DNA of 64,000 bases from positions 248,001-312,000 of the forward strand of contig JAJGOT010000058.1 in the NCBI GenBank assembly GCA_022457155.1, in the 5' to 3' direction. This document shows positions 9,163-20,029 of this stretch, piece after piece. The stretch comes from Cladopsammia gracilis (taxonomy: Eukaryota; Cnidaria; Anthozoa; Scleractinia; Dendrophylliidae). Below the pieces are notes generated by a model. It had not been told where the DNA came from and did no database searches. It saw nothing but the letters and a program-made list of their open reading frames with translations. Positions within the stretch are counted from its first letter, which is position 1; every line of letters starts with the position of its first letter. A program made the translations under genes and the position numbers.

Positions 9163-12100
9163 CTGTAAAATAGAGCAAAGAAAAATACTGTGATTACACA
9201 TTAGGCTTTAACAGATCACCGACAATCTAAGAATGTCTTGTCATTATTGCTTTTGTATGAGGCACCCATAACCTCTATATAACCTCTATATAACCTCTTA
9301 TTAAGCCATAAACATAACGGACTCGAGGTCTTCGATAACCTGGCAAACTTAAGCTATTCAAGTCAAAAGAGGACGCGAAACGCTAGACTTCATTTAACAA
9401 ACTTTCGTCACTGCCACAGGGGAAGATACGCTCATTATGAAGTGGAAAGAAAGGTAAATAAACGAATGACTTGAAAGTTTACTTCGTATTCTTGTCTGTG
9501 AAAATCAAAAGTTTCCGTGATGATCAAAGATTCAATGCGCTCGATGCCTTTTTTACGTTCATTTCTCTGGGTTTTTAGGTCAAATTGAACCTGATGGTTC
9601 CAAGTAAAATGTTTTTATTATTGTAAAAAGCAAATAGATTTTAGTTGGACATTATTTGATACACTTAGCTATACATACCCGTGCTAATTCCGGGAACCTT
9701 TCTTCGCAGTGGCTCTGTGAAATCAAAGTAGGCAAGGTTACATTGACGTAATAAAAAGAACGATGTTGCGTGAGGCAAAAAATGGGAAAAGTTCAAACTT
9801 TCTACATTGATTTGTTTGTTCATCTTTTCACAATTTGTCGAGAATTAGTAAAGAAAACTATCTATACAAAACAAAGTAGGGGTCACCGACCATCCAAGCG
9901 AGTTAAGTCTAAGCAAAATTGACACAACGGCTACCATCCCTTTGTGCTGATAAATTTCTTCCTTGGCGCACGTGATCTTACATTGCGTAGCATGGTGTTG
10001 CGACATGGATTGCGTGTGCAATTAGCGCGAACGTTTTAAAACCCCCGAATTGGAAAGTCACTTTTGTTAGACATTTTGAATTTGATAATAGATACAACTT
10101 TCGTTTGCAGAGACGTTTTTATACGATATTTTGGCCCCAGGAGCCTACCCTTCCCCATGTGCCCGAGTACCAGAACAACCAAGGAGCTTCTGTGTAAATG
10201 AGGTGATTTTGTAGCATATCGTTGTTTCTCAAAAAGTTGCGTCCCCTGTTACACTTGGGTAAAATGACGCCAAAGGCATAGAAAAATGGTTAGTGTGCAA
10301 GTAAAGCCGGCTAGGGGAAACTCACCTGATCGGATATAAAAAAATACCTCATGAGTAATACATTCTTTTTAAATTTAAGGGTTTTGAATTGAGTGTGGAA
10401 AGAGATTTCGCGGTTGCTTTGGTTTTGCATTGCTGTGCTTTGTGATTAGCCGAAAATTCTCGCACTACTTTCGTATTCAATCAGAGGTAAGACCACCAAA
10501 ACCAATTGTAACTTGTTCGCACGCGTTTTCCTGCGCAAGGCGCCAGTCCGGCGGCCCAAGTGTATTTGCTTTGAGTTTTGATTGGTTCATTGCATTGTCT
10601 GCTTCTGTTATGATTGGCCAGAGTAACTACTTTGGTTTTGCCCTTTGAAAACCGTAACCGAAACACAAGGCTATTGTTACATCAGTCACAAACTAATACT
10701 GATACTCACTGCAGGCGTCTTTGAGCAACAGTTTCACCTTGTTTATCACAACATTCTTGTTGTTGTCCACCACAACATCCGTATTCCTTTCTGTCATCAA
10801 CCTGAGTCTTCTTTCCCTTGTATAAACGGCATTACCCGCGGCGATCACCCGAACTCCTTTGTTTCGTAAGGGTCGAGAGGCTTCTATCAGGCCTTTCGGG
10901 ATTTCCTGGCTCTCTGAATGCTGTATTCCATTAGTGAGAATTATGGCAATCTGAGGGCGGCTACTGGAGCTTTTCTTGAAGACCTCTCGGGAAGCTAGTT
11001 CCAGGGACCTGTCAATTCGTGTTTGTTTTCCAAGGAAGGGCAGACCTTTTACAGCTGTCTGAAATTCAGCTGCGGTAGCATACGTTCCAAACAGACCATC
11101 TACTTCAGCTAAATCACTAAAGTGCATCAGTGCAGCTCTGCTATTTTCTTTTGTTGCTCCAATGGTCATGTTCTTCGTTAAACCGATGACAATCTCCTTC
11201 TCGTTGATGAATGCATTTTCCTGACTTCCCGAGGCATCCATGATAAACGCCACATCCACTGGACATGCTGACAAATAAAGAAGAGATAAAAGCAAGCATC
11301 CCGTTATGTACACAGAAGAGGATATATTTAGCACAATAAATCCATCTATAATAACTAATAATAATAATAATAACTTTATTTCTATAGCGCTCTTATCCAA
11401 TGCTCAAGGCGCTTAACAGTCATGTAAACAACATTATTGAAAAAATATTTACAAATTTACAACCATATCCTATTATTTTTACAATGAATAAAAAAGGAAA
11501 AAATTAAAACTAAAGCAACTATTAAATCATCACTATTACATCAAAAATTAGCTCTAAAACTAATGGAATATATACAAATCTATAAAAACAATGATCCGTT
11601 ATTACTGAATTTAGTAAACAAGTACGTCTTAAGTGATCTTTTAAAACTCGAGATGGTGTTGGACTTTCGAATTATAATCATTGAATGGTACGACGATCTT
11701 CCCCGTCATTTTTGTATGTACTAATGTGAGTATTAGTTTTCGAGTTAACCTTCCAAGGACTGTTACTTAGGCGATGGTTAAAATTGAGCAGCCTATACAA
11801 GATTACAAAAGGTGTCAGGCCAGGAAATGCTATAATGTCCGTTACTGTGGATGCAGAGAAAGCCTGTGAAAATAAGCTTCTATTCCACTGTCGATGAGTT
11901 CAAAAGAAGTGGTGCTGAAGCAAAGATCGGACAGGCCGATTCAACGGATGTTCGGCTGCAGCAAAGTGGAAGGTAAATTGACATTCCATCGTGTGAGTCT
12001 CATCAAACATTTTCAACCCAAATAAGATCAATGCACGGCAGCCGGGGCTGTATAGTACCCTTAAAAAGATTCATATACTAAAATTTCAGTCTTATTTAGA

Positions 12101-12842
12101 CCTTACTTTCAATAAATAGAGAAGTGGAAGCAAATATATAATTGGAGAAATTCAGTACAAAAATAGAATTAACAACGTTAACTGCAACTGAATCTGCTAA
12201 ACTCGACCAAGGCTCATTGAGCGGAATCCGCAGCTTCTTGAAGAGTGTATTCTGAAACAAAAGCGTTTTTGACATCAAACTTCGAGTACTTACCACAAGC
12301 TTTATTCATCAACTGGGTAATCTTTTGGTCCAGTTCGTCAAAATCGGCAGCTAGTATCACGTGATTCTCGTCCCCTGCAATAAGCTCCAGTTCCTTTTTA
12401 TCCACCCCAGAGCCAACACCAACAGCAAACACCCGGACACTTTCATTGCGCAATTCTGAGGACAATGGGGCCAGTCTTGCATCTGAACCTGATTGCTCTC
12501 CATCAGTTAGTAAAATGAGAAGCTTAAGTCGTTCGTCCGAAACGCTTTTGAACACTTCTTTGGCTTTTTCCAAAGCATAATCGATGCGGGTACCACCGCT
12601 CGTTTTGGTAATCTTGTCAACAGCTCTCGTGAACTCATCCCAGGTTGCAACGTCTTGAAATTTAATCTCTATTATAGCATTGTCAGCGAATTGTATCACA
12701 GCTGCTTGACTGTTACCTTGTTCTCCTGCCATCTTTTTAGCTGCCTTTTTGACGAATTCTTTTTCTTTCTCAAAACCTCTCATGCCCAGACTATTCGAAG
12801 CATCCATGATGAATGCCACATCAACATCACATGGCGGTGTTT
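9038..12842 (-). CDS. vWA-vWA-ShKT secreted protein gene, copy 2 (3' half, exons joined by introns)
   Basis: Recognisable exons in transcription order are vWA-A 12842-12294, vWA-B 11267-10710, a possible 105-nt exon 10253-10149, a possible 36-nt exon 9714-9679 and ShKT with stop 9162-9038. Both vWA exons are phase 1-1, the usual symmetry of shuffled extracellular modules. No first exon is seen here; orphan signal-peptide exons that fit lie at 26162-26219 and 30493-30570. Relative to copy 3 this copy has gained a SINE-like insertion (11353-11672) and a MITE (12954-13704). Relative to copies 1 and 3 it lacks about 0.7 kb near 9658. The role is inferred: ligand or matrix binding outside the cell through metal-dependent vWA domains. 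Confidence 0.65.
9679..9714 (-). CDS. Putative 36-nt linker exon, copy 2
   Basis: An acceptor TTTCACAG and donor GGTATGT frame 36 nt in phase 1-1, giving about PLRRKVPGIST. The same size and both splice sites are kept at 5147-5182 and 46235-46270 (PLPRKAPGIST). Preservation in three paralogs supports it, but the differences seen are non-synonymous, so it may equally be conserved by recency. Confidence 0.35.
10149..10253 (-). CDS. Putative 105-nt exon of unknown fold, copy 2
   Basis: A 35-codon open segment starts with Cys and contains YTEAPWLFWYSGTWGR. Equivalent segments of exactly 105 nt lie at 5644-5748 and 47316-47420; between copies 1 and 3 four of five substitutions are synonymous, which suggests coding. 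However, the best acceptor (CCCAAG) and donor (GTAGGC/GTAAAT) give phase 0, which does not match the phase-1 vWA-B exon, so the exon limits or its use are uncertain. Confidence 0.3.
10710..11267 (-). CDS. vWA domain exon B, copy 2
   Basis: The acceptor TTTGTCAG precedes 11267 and the donor GTGAGTATC follows 10710. The exon is 558 nt, phase 1-1, encoding a full vWA domain of about 186 residues. It begins CPVDVAFIMDASGS, holding the MIDAS motif DxSxS. The MIDAS threonine is probably in GKQTRID. The position normally Asp in LTDG is Asn (ILTNGIQ), so metal binding may be weakened. A cysteine near the end (KDACS) likely pairs with the first one. An open frame continues upstream to 11400, but that part is intron plus SINE-like insert, not exon. 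Confidence 0.75.
11353..11672 (-). mobile_element. SINE-like insertion with LINE-type (TTA)n tail
   Basis: Copy 3 lacks these 320 bp (empty site near 48502), and TATAAT flanks the insert at 11347-11352 and 11673-11678 as target duplication. On the minus strand it ends GAGCGCTATAGAAATAAAGT then (TTA)n, a common L2/CR1-type 3' tail. It inserted in the intron between vWA-A and vWA-B. Confidence 0.7.
12294..12842 (-). CDS. vWA domain exon A, copy 2
   Basis: The acceptor TTTAATTTAG precedes 12842 and the donor GTAAGTAC starts at 12293. The exon is 549 nt (183 codons), phase 1-1. The vWA domain has all expected MIDAS parts: DASNS near the start, GGTRID with the threonine, and LTDGEQ with the aspartate. 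It starts TPPCDVDVAF and ends NKACG, so flanking cysteines probably pair. By fold it belongs with collagen VI, matrilin and integrin type A domains that bind matrix ligands outside the cell. It is one codon shorter than copy 3. The open frame running upstream to 12930 is intronic. Confidence 0.8.
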
Positions 12843-12953
12843 CTAAATTAAAGAAAAGATTCGAATGGAAGGTGACGATCAATTTTCCCTCTTTGTTTTC
12901 AACTCCTTCAAAATTTAGAAAAACTTGCAAAGCTACAAAGTTGGCGAGTTATT

Positions 12954-13704
12954 GGCTGCGGCCGCACTAGAGTAGTTAACCCGGTTATTTGCAATTAATT
13001 AATTAAAATTAACTGGTGTAACAAAATTCCTGATGCGGTCGCGTATTTCTGGCGTTCATCGAATTTTAACCGTGTTAGCGGTTCCCATGAAAATTAATTA
13101 AAGAACAATAGATTTTTTAACCTGGTTAAGGCCTGGGGCAAACGTCGAACTTCACATGTGCCGAATCTAATGCAAATGAGCAAGAACAATAGATTTTGCT
13201 CATTTGCATATGATTCGGCACTTGTGAAGTTCGACGTTTGCCCTAGGCCTAAGTTTATTTAAACCACCTCGCTAGGTAGTTTAGTGCAGGTTAACTTTCC
13301 CGATCTGTCAATCATCTTCGCTTACGCGGCAATTTTTGGCTTCCTGTTGAATGACCTTGGTAAGGACGACTTTCAATTTCAAATATAGAAAGGGAAACTG
13401 TCGTGTGTTAATGTTCTCCACAAAACCTATAATTTGATCATTTAACGATGTTGTTTTGCAGGAAATAACAATATGTAAAATGCAAGAGCAGAGGCATTGT
13501 TTTCGCTCATTAAGCGTATTGTTTTGTGCAGCTCTCGCTAGCAAATGATAACATGATTTCTCACGTTCAAAGTTCAACTTTTGAATTGCGGCCGCTCAGA
13601 AAAATAAACTCGGTTATTTTATTACAAACACCTTTTCACTGAGTTATTTTAACCGGGTTACTAAAAAAAATAACCCGGTTAACTCACCAAGTGCGGCCGC
13701 AGCC
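12954..13704. mobile_element. 751-bp MITE with GGCTGCGGCCGCAC termini
   Basis: Both ends are reverse complements starting GGCTGCGGCCGCAC and continuing to GTTAACCCGGTTATTT. ATT flanks it on both sides (12951-12953, 13705-13707) as a 3-bp target duplication. Vwa copy 3 has the uninterrupted site at about 49930 (GATATTGTCG). It has no coding capacity, so it is non-autonomous; the superfamily is uncertain. It carries a second element nested inside. Confidence 0.8.
13130..13249. mobile_element. 120-bp Harbinger-like hairpin MITE nested in the 751-bp MITE
   Basis: TIRs GGCCTGGGGCAAACGTCGAA and its complement are nearly perfect over about 50 bp, so the element is almost wholly a hairpin. TAA flanks both sides (13127-13129, 13250-13252). 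GGCC-type ends plus a TWA target duplication fit PIF/Harbinger. Confidence 0.75.
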
Positions 13705-13728
13705 ATTGTCGTAAAAGAAGCTTTTATC

Positions 13729-13847
13729 ACACCCGGGGGGGGGGGGGGGGGGTTACTCCCTATAATGGACTGTACGGGATGCTCCGCCCGAAAGGGGTAC
13801 CCTTTTGAGGCTGTAGGTATATGAAAGGGTCGGGATTTCACGAGTGT
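13729..13847 (-). repeat. Inverted copy of the 7783-7920 repeat with an 18-G run
   Basis: The reverse complement matches 7790-7920, including the GGGCGGAGC block and the homopolymer (here 18 G at 13735-13752). A run of that length is a candidate G-quadruplex and a likely assembly or length polymorphism. Confidence 0.6.
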
Positions 13848-15381
13848 TGAAGTCACAAATGTAATTATTGACCACAAATGTAATAAAGCCCTCAAATGTA
13901 ATAAGGATTGACCACAAATGTAATAAAGCCCTCAAATGTAATAAGGATTGACCACAAATGTAATAAAGCCCTCAAATGTAATAAGGATTGACCACAAATG
14001 TAATAAAGCCTTCAAATGTAATACGAATTGACCACAAATGTAATAATGGATTTTACTGTGCGTTCTTCAGTTTGCACAGCAGGGTTACCAGCCCTAAGTT
14101 GTGAGGACCAGGATTTTGCCAGTCATGCATATCTTTCTCGGACAACCAAACTTGGACAAACTGAAGTTGTCTATGTAGTGTGTTGGACATCATCTGTCAT
14201 TCACATGACCAAACCTGAAGTTGCTATTATCTCAACTAAACATTTTTTAGTGCGGAACCAAGGCCCAGTTATAAAATGTAAACGAAGTAATGTTCGGAGT
14301 GAATATCTGTCAAGTTAAATTAAGAAACGTTTATTCACATATACTACGTCATCGGTCACTTGTTCAATCCCGAAGTAACAACTACAATACTGAAGAGCGC
14401 CTCGCAACCAGACTTTGCAAATTTTTTGTAAAATAAACTGCGTAATACTTTCAGCTGGCTACTCTACCATTTCAGAGGCAAATAAAATCTCCGTAACATC
14501 ACCCAGTAGCAGTACCTTTATATGAAACAGTATAAACTACACGCATAGACAGGATACCGGTGTACAACAGGTTTCGTGACAATCAGCTCACAGAGAGAAA
14601 ACTTAGTGCGACCGAAGGGTATGCCACTTAAAAGTAATTTATATAAAGTTCAAAGTTTAATTGTTCAAATCGCACACAAATGATACGAGTCCCACATACG
14701 GTAATGCATGCAATCAGAAGCTTGAACTAACAATTCCAACAGCGAACAAGTATTTCCTTAAGGCGAATCAGTAAAGTGCTTTACCGTATTTTGAATTCTC
14801 GATTTAACGCCGGGCCCCGAATAAACGCCGGGTTCAAATAAACGCCGGGTCCACGAGGCCGAGTTTTAAATAAACGCCGGGGGCGTTTATTCGAGGTCCC
14901 GGCGTTTATTCGGGGCCGGCGTTTATTTGAGCTCGGTATAGGTCACTGCTTTTTATTGTACAATTAATTAGATGCATAAACCGCCAGTTAATACTCTCGA
15001 GTTCTTTCAAATGTCCTTTGCTAACATATGGCAGCTATAAATCAAGAAACAGAAACATAACGATACGATTGCAACTAGCCAACTACGAATTGTCACTGTC
15101 ACAAATGTTCTTGTTAAGTTTTGCCTTTGTAACTCGTGGAACTTAATATATTTTCCATTAAAAGACATTACTCGAAAAAGGTGAAAATATACCCCTGTTT
15201 AATAAACGCCGGGCCCCGAATAAACGCCGGCTTCGAATAAACGCCGGGTCTACAAGGCTGAGTTTTAAATAAACGCCGGGGGCGTTTATTCGAGAAAATA
15301 TGGTATTACATTTGTGGTCAATCCTTATTACATTTGAGGGCTTTATTGCATTTGTGGTCAATTATTACATTTGTGGCTTCA
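13848..15381. mobile_element. 1.5-kb inverted-repeat element with 40-bp subterminal repeats
   Basis: The left end TGAAGTCACAAATGTAAT and the right end (ATTACATTTGTGGCTTCA) are inverted. Just inside the left end a 40-bp unit (ATTGACCACAAATGTAATAA...) repeats about 4.5 times (13867-14047); the right end has one unit. A further inverted half-end follows directly at 15385-15437, giving a palindrome around 15381. The interior has no convincing gene; it contains two AATAAACGCCGGG hairpin blocks. The mechanism class is unknown. Confidence 0.6.
14803..14935. repeat. AATAAACGCCGGG hairpin repeat
   Basis: Direct units of AATAAACGCCGGG face inverted units of CCCGGCGTTTATTCG, making a strong hairpin. 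A second block lies at 15200-15296, and a decayed one at about 41650-41700. Confidence 0.6.
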
Positions 15382-15436
15382 ATATGAAGCCACAAATGTA
15401 ATAATTGACCACAAATGCAATAAAGCCCTCAAATGT

Positions 15437-16284
15437 AAGTAAAGTCTAATAAGGCAAATAGAGTAGTCTATGAAAAACTTATTGATCTAAAGCAGCAACC
15501 CCCTTACCGTAGTCAAAACAAATGGTGTGCGGATTGCGAGGTAGAAAATATGGAAACAATTGATTGGAAGTCAGTATACCAACTGTCTTTCAACTGTACC
15601 AAAATAACTAAACTAAATACTTTTCAATTCAAACTACTTCATAGAAGACTGGTAACAAATGATTTCTTGAAGAAAATAGGAATAAAAGAGAATGACATGT
15701 GTACTTTCTGTAGAAGTGAGGTGGAGAGCCTAATCCACCTTTTCTGGTCTTGCAATGTGACGTCACGCTTTTGGCAAAGTTTTAAGCAATGGCTCACCAC
15801 TGACAAAGGCATCGCAGACATAGAGACTATTAACTTTACTTCAACCATAATATTAGGCTTAAATACTAAAGTTTTTAAGAAAAACCAACTGGATGTCTAT
15901 TTTTTGATTGCGCGTTATTTTATTTGGATCTGTAGAACACAGAGCAAGGACCTAAACTTTCAGAATTTCACGAACTTTGTAAGTTTTTTTCTCTGATTGC
16001 CAACTTGTCTCCTATGCATCGTTTCTATTTTCTATTAGCTTAATATGAAGAAAGTTTAGCCCTAGCAGTATTTCCCAAAAGACATAACTCATTAATCAAG
16101 TATACAAAATGTAAGTAATGTAGCAACTTGATGTAACGTGAAGTATTGTTAGTAAGTTGATGCATTGTATTGTATTGTAAGTATGGTATTGTAATTAATC
16201 GTAAGTAATGGAATGTAATATGTATTGTAAGTTAGTAATGTATGTGTTGAAATAAACGAGTATTTATTAAAAAAAAAAAAAAAA
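15437..16284 (+). mobile_element. 5'-truncated Tx1/L1-like LINE 3' end with poly(A)
   Basis: The frame at 15550-15996 encodes the C-terminal zinc-binding region of LINE ORF2: KLNTFQFKLLHRRLVTNDF, then MCTFCRSEVESLIHLFWSC (CxxC-H-C). A 3' UTR of about 270 bp follows and ends in 14-15 A at 16270-16284. Similarity to the L1/Tx1 zf-RVT pattern is clear. The element is 5'-truncated near 15437, where it abuts the inverted-repeat element. Confidence 0.8.
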
Positions 16285-17049
16285 GTTAATTTTACCGTAG
16301 AATCCGATTTTGAAATAAAAATTTTCAATTTCCTGTCGAAAAGGTGTGAAAATTAGCACCTAAAACTGTCACTCAAATCAATATTTATTTTATTTTCTCC
16401 CTTGCTTTTCTTTTAAAAGCTTTCTTCCTTTTGCTATTGAATCCTTATAATAAAACGAATCTTCTGTGACTTAGCCGACGTCAAAACGTAAATCCTGCAA
16501 GAAATAATTGAACTTCTCTAAACCATTCACGTGACATACCGTAATATCGAGATCGATTACATACCGTAATAGTGATACATATCGGCTAAGTCAGGAAAGA
16601 TAGCTCCATTTGTGTTTGTTAAGTCTGCCAAATTTCAGCAGCTTTGTGTTAAAGCTCTTGGAAATATCTTGATTTTCGTCTCATGCATGCTGGGAATCCG
16701 TCCAATTTTGCACAAAATCAAGATATAAAACTGCAAAGAAATCGCTCTGAAAGCTCACATCGAACTGTTTACAATGGCAGCCATATTGTTGGTGTCTACA
16801 ATAATAGTTTCCAGCGGTAAAACGTCGAAAATGGCCCAATTTTGGGCCCTTCTTTCCTTTTACGGGGAGCTATTTTTCCCGCGAAACCAATCAAAAGAGG
16901 CGATTGTAAACAATGACACCTCTGCATAGCAACGGAACCCGCAACAGAACCCCAACAGTGTGATGGCATGAAATGTGAATAATCAAACAGAAGAAACGTT
17001 TGATCGAAGAAAATGGGAAATTATTGTTATGAGGAATTAAGCCGTTTTT
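16285..17049. other. No recognised feature
   Basis: This is AT-rich sequence between the LINE poly(A) and the next MITE. Frames on both strands are short and I see no splice-framed exon or repeat end. Confidence 0.5.
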
Positions 17050-17311
17050 TTGGTATGTATATACCGACTATTTTAAGGCTGAATGGAACTCGGCCGTTAA
17101 GTCATGGGATAACGGCCGCTTTTGGTTCGGTTATTATCCGAATGGAACTCGGCCGTTAAGTCATGGGATAACGGCCGTTTGTGGTTCGGGTACATTCTGA
17201 ATGGAACTCGGCCGTTAAGTCATGGGATAACGGCCGCTTTTCGTTCGGAATATGCCATAGAAATCACCTACCATGAAAACGGCCTCAAAATGGCTGGCAT
17301 ATACATACCAA
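17050..17311. mobile_element. Small MITE with three internal 58-bp repeats
   Basis: The ends TTGGTATGTATATACC and its complement form TIRs of about 25 bp with mismatches. Between them a unit GAATGGAACTCGGCCGTTAA...GGGATAACGGCCG repeats three times (17081-17250), each unit itself containing the inverted pair CGGCCGTTA/TAACGGCCG. A 64-codon frame over it is a by-product of the repeat. Confidence 0.6.
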
Positions 17312-18962
17312 GATAATGACCTATTTCGTTATTATCAAAATACGCAAGAAAATACGCGTAGATCAGAGCGAATAGTTTAAAAAAGGAAAAAGTTGAAGTG
17401 ATGCCACCGAGCGGTTACACATGACGAAGAAGTCAGAAAAGGTTACGAGACTCGTGGTTCAGGCTCGCAGTCGAGATTTTGATAAGTCGAAGGAAGCTGG
17501 CTGGACAATAACACAGGACAAACGATCGTCTTTATCGGGAGTGAAGGTTTGCTTTCGCTACATAAACCCTGGTGGAAAAACAGTTCAAAAACTCATTAAT
17601 AATTCATGAGCATATCAGCCAATCACACGACACAAATCGATCACGTGCATGAGCCTTTATACCTGGCAATCTACGGTCATTATGAAAAGCCTGGTGGCGG
17701 CTTTGATTTCAGTCACAGGGGAGTTCGGGGCTGAATGGGCAAACAATGCAATTATCGCTGAATTTTTAATGAGAATGATTTTAAAATGACCGTGATATTT
17801 ATATTAACATTACACGTAATCTTTATATAAAGATAACTGATATGGGTAGTAGTTGTTCAGGATTCTTAGTGCAACAAATGGTGACTTTAATATTTTTGTG
17901 CAGTACTGTTTTACGAAATCTGGTCTTTCGCCATTCTAGTTGGAATCTTCTCAACAAAATAAACAACCAACAGTTAAACAAGTGAGCCGTTATTTGAATG
18001 ACACCAGCGCCCTCGTGTAAATTGCCAGATAAGCGACTGGTTCGCAGATGCAAGCTGCTTATTTCTACTCGTTCTCTACCTCTGAAAAAAATTTGTCAGC
18101 CGTTTTATCTACCGTACCTGACAACTTTAGCATAGCATTTTTCAGTAGATGTTTTCCCTCAGAACTATAAAATCCCAAAACTTTCGACAGGAGCCGGGAA
18201 GCAATGGTTACTTCGTCGTTGTATGCTAATCAGTCTAGTCCACTTGTTTTTCTCGTATGCTATCTCCTCTTTGCACAAAAGCGCAATTGTTTTAATGACG
18301 AAGGGACACGCTTTTGAAAGAATGTTTTTGAAGCCGTTCAAAAAACTCGCAGCACGTGTATTATCAGGTGTAAAAACTCTCGGCTTCGTCTCGAGTATTT
18401 AAACCTGATAATACACTACTGCTCGTTTTTTAAACTATACTTAAAAGTGCTAAAGATGTAAAGCGGGAACTGAGGAGAGATGAAGGGATCTTCGAGAGAT
18501 TTCAAGTAACTGCATGCACATACAAATGAAAGCCCGCGCCGGAGTGAAATCACAGCAGATGCTTCCCTCTCCGAGGACTCTGACTTAAGTTGTTATAAAA
18601 GGTGACAGGCCTAGCACAAATCCTGCTCGTCGCTAAAAGCGTTTTATCCCAGATTTAGAATAAGTCTTCCCCAATACGTGCCTGAGAGATTTTCCCTTTT
18701 AGATCAAAATAAAGTTATAACAGACCTGTTGTTCTAAATGTTGTCGATTCTTTGATCAAATTACACGATTTTATTTGATCGAGCTGTCAACAAGGCCATC
18801 CTTGGGGAGATCCGCAGCAGGACGCAACTGCATTTAACGCTGTATGGTGTTCGTATTTTTATCGCGAAAACAATCAAACGAAACTTTGCTTGTCCATATC
18901 TCAAAAGGGTTTGGTTATAAAAAATCGCTGCAATCCCAAAAAGTCTCTTCACCCGTCAGTAC
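17312..18962. other. No gene recognised; one hairpin repeat
   Basis: Only short frames are present. At about 18354-18418 GTGTATTATCAGGTGTAAA faces TTTAAACCTGATAATACAC, a hairpin typical of a small interspersed repeat. Confidence 0.45.
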
Positions 18963-18983
18963 TAAAAAGATAATAGTTCCTTG

Positions 18984-19996
18984 CGCGCTTTTGTTTTGTC
19001 TTTGAGGGCTAACTTTCTGTCAGACACCTGACACCTGAGAGCATCACTTTCTCGCTTTTGTTTTGTCTTTGAGGGCTAACTTTCTGTCAGACACCCGACA
19101 CCTGAGAGCATCGCTTTCTCGCTTTTGTTTTGTCTTTGAGGGCTAACTTTATGTCAGACACCCGACACCTGAGAGCATCACTTTCTCACTTTTGTTTTGT
19201 CTTTGAGAGCTTACTTTCTGTCAGACACCTGACACCTGAGAGCATCACTTTCTCGCTTTTGTTTTGTCTTTGAGGGCTAACTTTCTGTCAGACACCCGAC
19301 ACCTGAGAGCATCGCTTTCTCGCTTTTGTTTTGTCTTTGAGGGCTAACTTTATGTCAGACACCCGACACCTGAGAGCATCACTTTCTCACTTTTGTTTTG
19401 TCTTTGAGAGCTTACTTTCTGTCAGACACCTGACACCTGAGAGCATCACTTTCTCGCTTTTGTTTTGTCTTTGAGGGCTAACTTTCTGTCAGACACCCGA
19501 CACCTGAGAGCATCACTTTCTCGCTTTTGTTTTGTCTTTGAGGGCTAACTTTCTGTCAGACACCCGACACCTGAGAGCATCACTTTCTCGCTTTTGTTTT
19601 GTCTTTGAGGGCTAACTTTCTGTCAGACACCTGACACCTGAGAGCATCACTTTCTCGCTTTTGTTTTGTCTTTGAGGGCTAACTTTCTGTCAGACACCCG
19701 ACGCCTGAGAGCATCACTTTCTCGCTTTTGTTTTGTCTTTGAGGGCTAACGTTCTGTCAGACACCTGACACCTGAGAGCATCACTTTCTCGCTTTTGTTC
19801 ACGGTCTTTGAGGGCTAACTTTCTGTCAGACACCCGACGCCTGAGAGCATCACTTTCTCGCTTTTGTTTTGTCTTTGAGGGCTAACTTTCTGTCAGACAC
19901 CTGACACCTGAGAGCATCACTTTCTCGCTTTTGTTTTGTCTTTGAGGGCTAACTTTCTGTCAGACACCCGACGCCTGAGAGCATCACTTTCTCGAT
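18984..19996. repeat. 67-bp minisatellite, about 15 units
   Basis: The unit runs GCTTTTGTTTTGTCTTTGAG, then GGCTAACTTTCTGTCAGACA, then CCTGACACCTGAGAGCATCA, then CTTTCTC. Fifteen CTGTCAGACAC/ATGTCAGACAC landmarks recur every 67 bp. Units 1-3 and 4-6 form a 201-bp higher-order repeat marked by ATGTCAGACAC in the third unit and GAGAGCTTAC at the boundary. The duplicate segment at 53985 has a single unit, so the array arose after the duplication. Confidence 0.9.
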
Positions 19997-20029
19997 TAGA
20001 CTGTTTGGGTAACCTCTTGGCTGTATGTG

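Noticed and set aside
11268..11400. N-terminal 44 residues of the long frame over vWA-B copy 2 (hydrophobic, signal-like)
   Set aside because: They lie upstream of a good acceptor site and partly inside a SINE-like insertion absent from copy 3.
13735..13752. Long G run as a regulatory element (others at 3310, 7900, 8537, 44430)
   Set aside because: Homopolymers of this length vary by slippage and sequencing error; no further support.
18984..19996. CRISPR-like array
   Set aside because: Units are contiguous 67-bp repeats without unique spacers, in a eukaryotic context.
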